A stretch of DNA of 64,000 bases from an uncultured Pontibacter sp. (GTDB taxonomy: Bacteria; Bacteroidota; Bacteroidia; Cytophagales; Hymenobacteraceae). Both the position numbers and the translations under genes were made by a program. Positions 10,637 through 20,854 of this stretch are shown one piece after another. Location: NCBI RefSeq assembly GCF_947499215.1, contig NZ_CANMNI010000001.1, forward strand, positions 806,001-870,000. The letters are read 5' to 3'. The notes beneath the pieces are model-generated. The model was not told the DNA's origin. It ran no database searches and saw only the letters and a list, made by a program, of their open reading frames with translations. Position 1 is the stretch's first letter. Every line of letters begins with the position of its first letter.

Positions 10637-12079
10637 GTGACACACCCTATGCATGAATATACTATTACAGAAGAATCGCACAAGCTGTTAAATGAGCTAA
10701 AAAGTCAAAATATCCGATTTGCACATTGGAAAAGTAATAGTCATTTAGGAAAGGCTTTAGCAGGAAAAACAGATATTGACCTATTAGTGCTGCCAGATGA
10801 CAAAGAACGATTTGAAAGTAGCCTAAGGAGCCTCGGCTACAAGAAAATGGTTAGTCAACCTTGGAGCACCTATCCGCTCGTGGAAGATTGGCTTGGTCTA
10901 GACTGTCTTACTGGCTCTTTTTTACATATTCATGTTCACTATGCCATAGTTACTGGTATACAACATGTTAAACACCTATATCTGCCTTGGATAGATGCGT
11001 TTTTTAATCATGTGATCACCGATAGAAAGACAGGATGGCCTATTCCTAAACCAGAGTTGGAAGTATTGATTTTATTCATCAGAATTTGGGCAAAAATGCC
11101 TCCAGCTGAAAGAATCAAAAAGCAGCCAGTTATACCACCATATATAAAAGATGAATTAGTAAATCTGCTTCAGGAAGTTGATTTGACTAATCTAACCTCA
11201 TTATGTGTAGAACTAAATTTAAAGATTCCTAAGCACTTTACTGAAGTCATAGATTCGATTAAAGTTAATGGGGACAACGAAAATATATTAGAGATATCAC
11301 AGCTCTTGTATACTCAAATGAAGCCTTATTTTAGAATACCGTGGTTTCAGTCAGTTTTAATATCTACATTTTTTAAGATTAATATAAAAGCTTACAAATA
11401 CTCAATGAGATTTATTGGCCCCTTCAAATTAGGGAAAACACTTTATGGAGGAGGTAAGGTAATTGCCCTGATCGGGAGTGATGGCTCAGGAAAAAGTACA
11501 ATTAGCAACGACTTATTAAAATGGCTAACCTACAAAGTTGATACTCACTATTTTTATATGGGAAAGAATCCACACATAAAGAGTAACAATAAACTTTTAC
11601 TTTCTAAGACTGACATCTTTTTTCTTAACAATAGGGTTTCTAAAATTCTGAAGAAACTAGTTGGAAACTTGTACTACCTCATACTAATACAGAAGAAACT
11701 TTCCTCAATTCGATTAGCAAGACGAATGAGTACAACAGGAAGTGTTATCCTTTGTGATAGATTTCCTCAAAAAGACGTTTTCGGCATTAATGACGGACCA
11801 AATCTTCAACTGGCAAGGCCTAATTGGTCTTCTAGGATGGAAATGAGAATGTTTGATCAGGTTGCTGAATTAGCACCTGATATTGTTATAAAGCTTAATG
11901 TTAAGCCGGAAGTTGCAATGGAGAGGAAGCCTGAGCATGATAAAAGTAAAATTCTGCAAAAGTGTGATGCTTTATCCAACATAAATTTTAAAAATACTAA
12001 AGTAATCAATGTTGATTCTAATCGACCATATGAACAAGTATTAGCAGAAGTCAAAAATGAGATTTGGAGGCTGTTATGA
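10637..12079 (+). CDS. Two-domain protein: N-terminal nucleotidyltransferase-like domain plus C-terminal thymidylate-kinase-like P-loop kinase
   Basis: IRFAHWKSNSHLGKALAGKTDIDLLVLPDDKERF (NTase-fold pattern); VIALIGSDGSGKSTISNDLLKWL (Walker A); GSVILCDRFPQ. GTG start assumed. Confidence 0.7.
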   Translation: MTHPMHEYTITEESHKLLNELKSQNIRFAHWKSNSHLGKALAGKTDIDLLVLPDDKERFESSLRSLGYKKMVSQPWSTYPLVEDWLGLDCLTGSFLHIHVHYAIVTGIQHVKHLYLPWIDAFFNHVITDRKTGWPIPKPELEVLILFIRIWAKMPPAERIKKQPVIPPYIKDELVNLLQEVDLTNLTSLCVELNLKIPKHFTEVIDSIKVNGDNENILEISQLLYTQMKPYFRIPWFQSVLISTFFKINIKAYKYSMRFIGPFKLGKTLYGGGKVIALIGSDGSGKSTISNDLLKWLTYKVDTHYFYMGKNPHIKSNNKLLLSKTDIFFLNNRVSKILKKLVGNLYYLILIQKKLSSIRLARRMSTTGSVILCDRFPQKDVFGINDGPNLQLARPNWSSRMEMRMFDQVAELAPDIVIKLNVKPEVAMERKPEHDKSKILQKCDALSNINFKNTKVINVDSNRPYEQVLAEVKNEIWRLL

Positions 12080-12843
12080 ACAATCATGCTGGTAAGAAAA
12101 AAATTATAGAAATCGTGGGACCACCCGGAGTCGGCAAGTCTACGATTTATAGTCAACTATGCAGAAGTTGGAACTCCGAACTAAATTGGATTTACCAAGA
12201 TGCACTTTTAGCACCTGCACCACCTAGCCCTTTAGATTTTAAAAAATGGCTTGAACATAAAGCGCGAGTATATTCTGGTAAGAAGAGAGCAAGAAGCATT
12301 TCCTCAGACTATGGAATACGCTTTATAGAAAATCATAAAGAGCTTGCTAACCTATGCTGGAGTCACCTTTCATCTCTTAAAGAAATTGAGAATATTAATA
12401 GTTGCTATAGATCAGCTTACCATCTATTTAATGACTTCTGCAGATACCAAGCTATTCTAGAGGCGGCAAAAAGCAAACCTTGTGTAATCGAAGAAGGTCT
12501 ATTACAAAAATCTTTCTTAGTACAGTCTTGGAAAAGTTTACCTGCTTCATTTTTGGGGAACTATATATCCTCATTACCTCTAGCCCACTCAGTTATATAC
12601 ATAGATATGGCTGATACAAACTCAATAGTAAAAAGGCTAAAAATGCGAGGCAAAGTAATTGCCTCGCATTTAGGCAAAGACAACCAAGCACTATTTGAAG
12701 ACATCTCTAACTGGCAAGACATGTTTAATCAGGTTATTCCAAATTTAGAGGCTAGAAATGTTAACGTATTGAAAATCGATGCCAATTGCACTCCTCAGGA
12801 TAATGTGATATTAATAAAACAAGCACTTAAGAATATACACTAA
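12076..12843 (+). CDS. P-loop ATPase/kinase of unknown substrate
   Basis: IIEIVGPPGVGKSTIYSQL Walker A; ATG overlaps the upstream stop (ATGA), so probably translationally coupled. Confidence 0.72.
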   Translation: MNNHAGKKKIIEIVGPPGVGKSTIYSQLCRSWNSELNWIYQDALLAPAPPSPLDFKKWLEHKARVYSGKKRARSISSDYGIRFIENHKELANLCWSHLSSLKEIENINSCYRSAYHLFNDFCRYQAILEAAKSKPCVIEEGLLQKSFLVQSWKSLPASFLGNYISSLPLAHSVIYIDMADTNSIVKRLKMRGKVIASHLGKDNQALFEDISNWQDMFNQVIPNLEARNVNVLKIDANCTPQDNVILIKQALKNIH

Positions 12844-12871
12844 GTGTATTTAAGACTTTAAAGCGAATTCT

Positions 12872-14158
12872 ATGAACTTATTTTTTCTATCCGTAGAATT
12901 ATTTGCAATAGCATTAACAATCTACCTTCTCCTATATAAGAAAGAGCTGTCTATAATTTATATACCAGTTCTGATATTTGCTAGAATAGTAGTTACGCCT
13001 CTCAGTCCAGCAATGCTGTATTACGCAACAATATCAATTCTCCTTTTCTACTGTATCTACAAAAACTCTTCTTTTTTCTCTGAGAATATATTTTCACTAT
13101 GCTTAATAATACTTTACCTGATTCTTGTTACTAGAACAACGGACTTTGAAGCTATTAGACCTGGTTTTTTTGCTTGTTTATGGCTTTTTCTATCTCTTCC
13201 CTTAATTAGTTCTATATATAAAAAGCATTCAAGAGAAATCATCTTCAAAGAGCTTTCGACAGCTGCATTTCTTATTCTGTGCTTATTTATCCTAAATGTA
13301 ATAGTATCAACTATGGCTGGTTATTCTCCGCACATGATGTACGGAATTACTTCGGGCATATTGTATGGTAACTTATATGCAACAGATTTCAATATACTGG
13401 CTATTGCAGCATTTGTAATTTTAGCTTATGCTGTGCGCCGCAGAAATGCCATATACTTTATTACGTTTATGATTTCACTTGCTTTTATCCTTCTTTCATT
13501 GCGTAGATCTGTAATGGGGCTTAGCTTATTAGGAATAGGTATTATTCTCTTTATATTTTCAACACAAAAAAATATTCGTAACGTAATAATACTAGCACTC
13601 ACTATATCTGCCTTTGGTGCCATTGTAATCATGAATACAAGTTTTATGACAACATTTATACAAAGGTATGAACAAAGAAAGCTAGCAGAGCGTGAATTAA
13701 GCGAAGAGAAAAGATTCCTAGAATATGAGATATTGTATGATGATCTTTTCTCTTATGAAGATTACAGCCCATTATTTGGCTATGAGCTTTTAAATAGTGC
13801 TGGCAACTATGGCAAGGGTATCTTAGATGAAAGAACGCTTCATTCAGATGTAACCAATATCGTCCATTCGTCAGGTTTAATCGGTTTATCTCTTTATTTC
13901 TTAATGATTATAACATGCTTTGTACAAGCCTTTAAAAATTCCAAGACAAAAGAAGACATATTATTAATTATGTTTTGTGCTTCTGTGTTTGTTGTTTATA
14001 CAATTACAGGCCGCTACACAAGTTCTGAAAGTATGATTTTTCTATTCCTTACCCTAATGCTTTCCCTTTCTATTAAAGAAGACGAAGTGCAAGAATTAGA
14101 AGAGCATGTATCAACAACAGTTACTCCATTAGCCAAGACCTATTCTAGCAAGGTATAG
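12872..14158 (+). CDS. wzy: O-antigen polymerase/ligase-like membrane protein (Wzy-like)
   Basis: Multi-TM protein in EPS context; LHSDVTNIVHSSGLIGLSLYFLMI near the C-terminus resembles Wzy/WaaL periplasmic loop plus TM. Confidence 0.7.
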   Translation: MNLFFLSVELFAIALTIYLLLYKKELSIIYIPVLIFARIVVTPLSPAMLYYATISILLFYCIYKNSSFFSENIFSLCLIILYLILVTRTTDFEAIRPGFFACLWLFLSLPLISSIYKKHSREIIFKELSTAAFLILCLFILNVIVSTMAGYSPHMMYGITSGILYGNLYATDFNILAIAAFVILAYAVRRRNAIYFITFMISLAFILLSLRRSVMGLSLLGIGIILFIFSTQKNIRNVIILALTISAFGAIVIMNTSFMTTFIQRYEQRKLAERELSEEKRFLEYEILYDDLFSYEDYSPLFGYELLNSAGNYGKGILDERTLHSDVTNIVHSSGLIGLSLYFLMIITCFVQAFKNSKTKEDILLIMFCASVFVVYTITGRYTSSESMIFLFLTLMLSLSIKEDEVQELEEHVSTTVTPLAKTYSSKV

Positions 14159-14237
14159 TAGAAAGATCTAAGCAGTACTAGTACTTTCCATTTCGTTGTG
14201 TCACTTGCATCGGGAATCAATATAAAAACTTTATTAT

Positions 14238-15350
14238 ATGGCTAGATTTATATTCTATGATGATAAAATAGTGAATATTTTATTAAAAGAGGAAAAGCCT
14301 TCAGGTGGTGCAGCTGTACAAGCATATGGATGGATTCAAGGCCTTCTAGCTTCTACTCAAGATGTTTACTTATTAACTACGCCTAATAGCGAAAATAATT
14401 TTAAAGAGGAGTGTCTTAATATAAAAATTCTTCCGGATTATGAACCTTCCAAGGGTATACGATGGGTACGATGGGTTTATTATCGCATACCTCACATATA
14501 CAAAGCGTTAAGACAAGTTAAGCCTGATTATGTCTATAAAGGTATACCTAGTTGGCACTCTAGTATATTAGCGATTATATGTCACTCACTAAACATTAAA
14601 TTTATCCAAAGGGTGTCTAATGATTTTCTAATAGATGATCGTTTTTTCACTAAATATTCCCGAACACACCGTCTTTTACAGGATATAGGATTCAGGTTGT
14701 CTAGCTGTATCCTATGTCAAAATGAATATCAATTCCGTATTATAAAAAGAAAATTTCCTAGAAAAACAGTATATAAAATATCCAATCCAATAGTATTAAA
14801 CAATTCTCATACTATTAATGATACAAAATATGACTCTTATATATCATGGCTTGGGCTCTTCCAGTACCAAAAAAATCTAAAACTCCTTTATGATATAGCC
14901 TCCAAATTAGGAAATCATACCTTTTTAATCGCTGGTAAAGAAGCCTCACAGGTTGATAATGAAACGATGGAATACTTGGAAAAGCTTAAAGAACTTCCTA
15001 ACGTTAAATTCATAGGTTTTTTGCCAAGACATGAGGTCTTACCATTTCTATCGCGATCTAAATTTTTATTGAACACATCGCACTATGAGGGATTTAGCAA
15101 TACATTCTTAGAGGCAATGGCTACTGGAACCCCCATTCTTACAACAGAACAAGTAAACCCCGATTCTATCATTTCAGACCACGATTTAGGGATAGTTTAT
15201 AAAGATGCTCTACACTTAAGTAGGCAGATAGAAGCGATTCCCCGACCCGTTTATGAGGCGCTTTCCAAGAAAGTTACTGATTATGTAAATCAAAATCATG
15301 ACCATCGGTTACTGACAAACAGTCTTCTAGATATTTTGAAAACGGTGTAA
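14238..15350 (+). CDS. Glycosyltransferase family 4
   Basis: SWLGLFQYQKNLKLLYDIA; HYEGFSNTFLEAMATGTPILTTEQVNPDSII. Confidence 0.88.
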   Translation: MARFIFYDDKIVNILLKEEKPSGGAAVQAYGWIQGLLASTQDVYLLTTPNSENNFKEECLNIKILPDYEPSKGIRWVRWVYYRIPHIYKALRQVKPDYVYKGIPSWHSSILAIICHSLNIKFIQRVSNDFLIDDRFFTKYSRTHRLLQDIGFRLSSCILCQNEYQFRIIKRKFPRKTVYKISNPIVLNNSHTINDTKYDSYISWLGLFQYQKNLKLLYDIASKLGNHTFLIAGKEASQVDNETMEYLEKLKELPNVKFIGFLPRHEVLPFLSRSKFLLNTSHYEGFSNTFLEAMATGTPILTTEQVNPDSIISDHDLGIVYKDALHLSRQIEAIPRPVYEALSKKVTDYVNQNHDHRLLTNSLLDILKTV

Positions 15351-15407
15351 CTACACTCAACATATGCAGTTCCATTATATGCTAACAATAATTAAAATGA
15401 TTACAAT

Positions 15408-16565
15408 ATGAGAATTAAAATAATTTTTTTTATTGGAAGTCTAAGAGCTGGGGGAAAGGAGAGAAGGCTTGTAGAATTACTTTCTTATTTAAGTAACAGC
15501 GGTGTGTATGAGTTACTAGTTATCATGACATCAAATCAAATTCATTATCAAAAGTTTCATGACTTAAAAATTCGTTATCATGTTATACCTAAGCTATGGA
15601 ATAAAAATGATATTTCTGTTTTTTATAAGTTTTACAAAATAGTAAAGCTCTATAAACCTGACATAATTCATACTTGGGGCAAGGTGCAAACTCTTTACAG
15701 TATTCCTACAGTCATTAAAACTAAAGTGCCCCTCATTAATAGCCAGATAACGGCAGCACCTCCCAATATCAATAGAATTTCAATCGACTATTTAATAAAC
15801 AGGGTTAATTTCAAATTCTCTAGGACAATATTATCTAATTCCAATGCAGGTATTGAGGCTTTTAAGCCTCCTTCGTACAAATCGAGAGTGATACACAATG
15901 GTGTTGACCTAGACCGTTTTAAGGCTTTACCTAACACTTCTATAGTAAAAGAGAAGTACAATATTCTGACTCCTTATACTGTCATAATGGTAGCCTCAGT
16001 ATCCCCAAATAAAGATTATAAATTGTTTTTTGATATAGCTCAGAGAGTAACCAAAATTAGGAGTGACATCAGTTTCATTGGGGTTGGATGGTATATTGAA
16101 GATGACACGACCTATCAGAATATTATGAAATTAATCAGTAGCAACAACAGATTATTATTTCCAGGCAACATTAATGATGTGGAGGCCTTAGTGAACGCAT
16201 GTGACATTGGGGTTTTATTTTCACCTAATGGCGAGGGTATTTCTAATGCTATAATTGAATACATGTCGTTAGGCAAGCCTGTGATAGCTAGCAGAATAGG
16301 TGGAAATACGGAGCTTATCCAACACAATGTAAATGGTTATCTAGTTAAAGAAAGTACTCCTGACGAGATAGCTGAGCTAGTGATTGATCTGATAGACAAT
16401 AAGAAGAAAAGGGACGAGTTCGGAAAAAGGAGTAAAGAAGTTATTTTAAATTCATTCTCGCTCGAGCGTATGGGTGAGAAATTCGAAGCAGCTTACAGAG
16501 ATGCTTTGAACATAGGATCTCCTAGAATAGTAAATGATTCAGGACTTGTTAAAGTTAATAATTGA
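15408..16565 (+). CDS. Glycosyltransferase family 4
   Basis: IIFFIGSLRAGGKERRLVELL; VIHNGVDLDRF; GISNAIIEYMSLGKPVIASRIGGNTELI. Confidence 0.92.
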   Translation: MRIKIIFFIGSLRAGGKERRLVELLSYLSNSGVYELLVIMTSNQIHYQKFHDLKIRYHVIPKLWNKNDISVFYKFYKIVKLYKPDIIHTWGKVQTLYSIPTVIKTKVPLINSQITAAPPNINRISIDYLINRVNFKFSRTILSNSNAGIEAFKPPSYKSRVIHNGVDLDRFKALPNTSIVKEKYNILTPYTVIMVASVSPNKDYKLFFDIAQRVTKIRSDISFIGVGWYIEDDTTYQNIMKLISSNNRLLFPGNINDVEALVNACDIGVLFSPNGEGISNAIIEYMSLGKPVIASRIGGNTELIQHNVNGYLVKESTPDEIAELVIDLIDNKKKRDEFGKRSKEVILNSFSLERMGEKFEAAYRDALNIGSPRIVNDSGLVKVNN

Positions 16566-16757
16566 ATGAAGTTGATAGCCTTTTAATTACTCCGGTTAAG
16601 GAATTCCCGGCTATAGCTTTCAATATGTAATATTAAGAAAGTACTCTATGTATACATGGAAAGCTAAAGTGTTTTTCAGCCATTAGAATTAGATAGTGAG
16701 ATACCCATTCGTCGGCAGCAAGTTCCTTATACTATAACATAAACTATTTATCTCATC

Positions 16758-17795
16758 ATGAAAATCCTTGTCGATATTAACCATCCTGCTCATGTGCATT
16801 ATTTTAGAAATTTTTCTAATATAATGCAGGACAAGGGTCATGAGGTGCTATTTGTAGCAAGAGATAAAGAAATTTCACACCGACTGCTTACATTATACAA
16901 CATTTCATATATAAACAGAGGTAAGGGTAGAGAAGGAAAAATTGGCAAGTTTATATATTTAATATTTGCAGACTATAAACTTCTTAGGATTTCATTAAAG
17001 TATAAACCTGATGTATTCATAAACTTTTTGCACCCCTACCCTTCTCATGTAGCAAAATTTCTAGGTATCCCCTCTTTAGTTTTCAGTGATACTGAACATG
17101 CAAAGCTTCATCATCAGTTAACGGTACCTTTTGCAACCAAAATATTTACCCCATCATGTTTTCGAACAGATCTAGGTATTAAGCAGAAAAGATTTGACAG
17201 TTACATGGAGGTGTCATATTTACACCCCAACTATTATTCCCCTAATCCTGAAATATTAAAACTATTAGGAGTAATAGAAGGCGAAAAATATGTTATTATA
17301 AGATTTGTTTCATGGGCAGCAACTCATGATTTTGGACATACTGGTATGACTTTGCACAACAAGAGAAAAGCTGTACAGTCATTAATTAAATATGCTAAGG
17401 TTTTTATTACAGCCGAAGGTGAACTTCCTTCAGATTTGGAGAGCTACAGAATCAGTATACCAGTTGATAAAATGCATGATGCAATATACTACAGTAGCTT
17501 ACTTTTTGGGGAAAGTGCTACGATGGCCTCCGAAGCTGCTGTATTAGGAACACCATCAATATTTATTGATAATGACGGTAGAGGATACACAACTGAGGAG
17601 GAGCAAAAATATGGAATAGTCTTTAATTTTAATGAAAGCGAAAGCGATCAGTTAAGAGCTATTGACAAGGCAGTCTCCATTATAGCAGATGATGGAAGTA
17701 GAGAAAAATTCAGGAAAACCCGCGAAGAAATTCTAAAAAACTGTGTAGATACTACTCAATTTATGGTTGATGAAGTCCTTAAATATAAACCTTAG
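16758..17795 (+). CDS. DUF354 family protein (GT-B-like)
   Basis: MKILVDINHPAHVHYFRNFSNIMQDKGHEVLFVARDKE; ESATMASEAAVLGTPSIFID. Confidence 0.85.
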   Translation: MKILVDINHPAHVHYFRNFSNIMQDKGHEVLFVARDKEISHRLLTLYNISYINRGKGREGKIGKFIYLIFADYKLLRISLKYKPDVFINFLHPYPSHVAKFLGIPSLVFSDTEHAKLHHQLTVPFATKIFTPSCFRTDLGIKQKRFDSYMEVSYLHPNYYSPNPEILKLLGVIEGEKYVIIRFVSWAATHDFGHTGMTLHNKRKAVQSLIKYAKVFITAEGELPSDLESYRISIPVDKMHDAIYYSSLLFGESATMASEAAVLGTPSIFIDNDGRGYTTEEEQKYGIVFNFNESESDQLRAIDKAVSIIADDGSREKFRKTREEILKNCVDTTQFMVDEVLKYKP

Positions 17796-17968
17796 AACTT
17801 CCTAAAAAAAGGAACTAGTAGGGTTGATATTCTTTACTTCTACTATTTCTGAGTACCGTCTCTTCCTGCCTACATCTTAAATATTAGCTCCTAATTCGCA
17901 TAAAACTGAATATTAACGGAGCAGCTACATGCCGATAGAAATATATAATCTATTATAAGACAGGTATA

Positions 17969-19396
17969 TCAGAAAGCTGCCTTGTGCACTTTTTTACTAA
18001 ATATAGTCAGGAATATTATCTTCATATCTAACCCGAATGACCAGTTCTCAACATACCAAAGGTCATACTTTGTACGCATTGTTTTTTGCTCTTTAGTTTC
18101 TGTGGGCCCTCTCCAACCATTCACTTGTGCCCACCCGGTGATTCCAGGTTTAAAGTAATGCCTCATCATATACTTCTCTTCACTTTCTTGAAATTGTTGG
18201 TTAAGAACGCTCCTGTGTGGTCTTGGCCCGACTACGCTCATATCACCTAGAAGTACATTAACAAACTGGGGTAATTCATCTAAGCTATACTTTCTTAAAA
18301 TTCTTCCAAGTTTGGTTATTCTCTGATCATTCTTAGCTGTAGACAGTGTGCCCCCTATTTGAGAATCATTCTCCCGCATGCTTCTGAATTTAAAAATCCT
18401 AATTGGACGCCCACTTTTGCCTATCCGCATTGGGCAATAAAATACAGGTCCCGGGGAATCTACTTTAATTAACAGGGCTATAAGTAGAAACAATGGCAAC
18501 AACATTAGTAAAGCAATGAAAGAAAATAACTTATCGAAGCTATTCTTTACAAATGATGCAATGGCATTGTCCAGTGGCAACTGTCGTACATTTATTGCCT
18601 CTAAATGGCCATACCGTGTTGCTTTATACTTGTCACCAAATAATCCCTGATAATCCGGTATATACTTTACACGCACCCCATGATAGTCAGCTGCAGCCAG
18701 TATATTCTTTACCTTCTTGGATGGTTTAATAGGTATTGCTATTACAATCTCATCAACCAAATTATCTCTTAGGTAATCATGTATGTTAGATATATCTCCA
18801 ACTACTTTCTCGTGCTCAACAATGCATTCTTCTTTCTTACACTTAACAAATCCTTTAATTTGATGACTTGAGCTATTTTTCCCATGCAAGCTCTTCTCAA
18901 CATTAACCGCCATGTTTCCAATTCCAGCCACTAGCGTGTATTTTGCGGAAGACTTAGAATTGACAAGTAAGCTTATATTAGATACCATCAAATTAATCGG
19001 GATCCCGATTACTGGAAGAGAAACAACAAACGCAATAACTACGGTTTTACTAGTTTCAGGATAAGGATAGATTAAAAAGAACAGAACCACCAACCCTAAT
19101 AGAATAAAGTATGCCTTGATGTAATAGAATACGCGTAAGTTAGCCTTACTAAGGCTAACGTCATATATATTCCGCCAGTAACCTAGCATAATCCACAGAA
19201 AGACGATTCCAACAAGAATTAGCCACTCAAGCTCTAGATACTTATTCTCACTAAAAAGAAATATCGACAAGAAAAATGAAAGTATAAGAGTTAGTACATC
19301 TGCTCCTAGATATATTGGAGGTAGTGGTTGTCTAGATTTAATCATAGCGTATTTGTTTAATTCATCAGCACATGGCGATAGTACACTAAATTTCAC
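17969..19396 (-). CDS. Polyprenyl-phosphate hexose-1-phosphate transferase (WbaP/WcaJ type) initiating EPS synthesis
   Basis: FDKLFSFIALLMLLPLFLLIALLIKVDSPGPVFYCPMRIGKSGRPIRIFKFRSM; KYSLDELPQFVNVLLGDMSVVGPRPHR; PGITGWAQVNGWRG. Confidence 0.95.
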   Translation of the reverse strand: MKFSVLSPCADELNKYAMIKSRQPLPPIYLGADVLTLILSFFLSIFLFSENKYLELEWLILVGIVFLWIMLGYWRNIYDVSLSKANLRVFYYIKAYFILLGLVVLFFLIYPYPETSKTVVIAFVVSLPVIGIPINLMVSNISLLVNSKSSAKYTLVAGIGNMAVNVEKSLHGKNSSSHQIKGFVKCKKEECIVEHEKVVGDISNIHDYLRDNLVDEIVIAIPIKPSKKVKNILAAADYHGVRVKYIPDYQGLFGDKYKATRYGHLEAINVRQLPLDNAIASFVKNSFDKLFSFIALLMLLPLFLLIALLIKVDSPGPVFYCPMRIGKSGRPIRIFKFRSMRENDSQIGGTLSTAKNDQRITKLGRILRKYSLDELPQFVNVLLGDMSVVGPRPHRSVLNQQFQESEEKYMMRHYFKPGITGWAQVNGWRGPTETKEQKTMRTKYDLWYVENWSFGLDMKIIFLTIFSKKVHKAAF

Positions 19397-20854
19397 TTTC
19401 TAATTACTTCGGTAGGGATTGAAAGATACTTGCAGCTTCAGGTTGACAGTATTCTTATAAAAGATCCCTTAACATTAAATATTTACACCTTACTAATTCA
19501 AATAGAGTATATTATATTTAATTTAATCAATCCTGAGTTGACCTTTAGACACTTTATAAAGAAGTGAATTATTATGATGATTATACAATTTATAATTCTA
19601 GTATATTTTCTCCCATACCTATCATAAGTTACGTTGTAGTTAGTATTAACGATCTCTATATGTTAAAATAAAATATTTGCCATATTTGGTCTCTTCCAAA
19701 GATTTTTTTAAAAATTACCAATAATGATAAAATGTAACATATAATAAATATACTTAAATCAAGAATTAAAGATTTGAATATTTTATATTTTTTTTAAAGC
19801 AATTTTGAATTTATGGGGAAAGAGACTATTTGTCTAGGGAATGTTCGAAAATGCAAGGTAAATACAATTTTATGGCTGTGAACATATTCCTATTAAGGGT
19901 GAATAAGTATAGCTATAAAGGTATATTCATAGGTTTGATCAATCATTTAGAGAAATGTTTTGGACAGAATACTAAACTAGAATTCTCTTGATCTGCTCAT
20001 ATTTGATAGGTTATCCTATTGAGCGTATAGCAGTTATTTTTTCTCAAGCATAATTTTAAATTCGAGTGCTTCTACTGTGACCTTGTACAGTACATCTCAT
20101 GTTATATAACATAGAACACTACTCTTAAATAACCCCGCTCTGCTGCAGTGGCCATCAAATGGGACACTTCAAGCATCTTATAACTGATCAAAAATAAGTT
20201 TTCCTTAATGGCTTTTTATGTTATCATTAAGAGATCCTATATAGTAATTACTTTCATGAATTGTCACATCCAAAGCGATTTGAAATGTTTATACAGTAAA
20301 GTCATAAAAGAATAGTCATGAAATTTCACATATGCTGTATATATTATAATGCATATCGGTAAAACATCATTAGCATAAATAGTTATTTTTTAAAATTATT
20401 CGTATAATTTTTAGGCGAAACCTAAGAATGGCGTTACAGGTGAACCTTATTTTTCCAATAGAATTTAATTAGATCCTTTGCTTTGAAATTAGAAAAGACT
20501 TGTTGAAAAGGTCCTTTAAAATAGTTAAGAAACTGACTGGCAATAGAGTTATGGCTCTTATTCCGGCTGTTGATTCCAAATTCGAGTGGGCCACTAAATA
20601 CCAATCATGCCTTGGGTTAACTGCATTCCAGAGGATAAAATTTATATATAAATGGCAAAGGTTGTATCATCAAATGTGTTTGCAGATATTATTAATGCCT
20701 GAAAGTGGCAAACAATTCACAGGCCTTGCAATAACTGGCTTTCCGAAAGCAAAACATACATATAGATCTATAAGGCATTTACATGGGCACAAGCTACCGT
20801 AGCTCTCTAATCAATGCTCTTATATTAATTAAACAGGTATAGCTCTTCGATACT

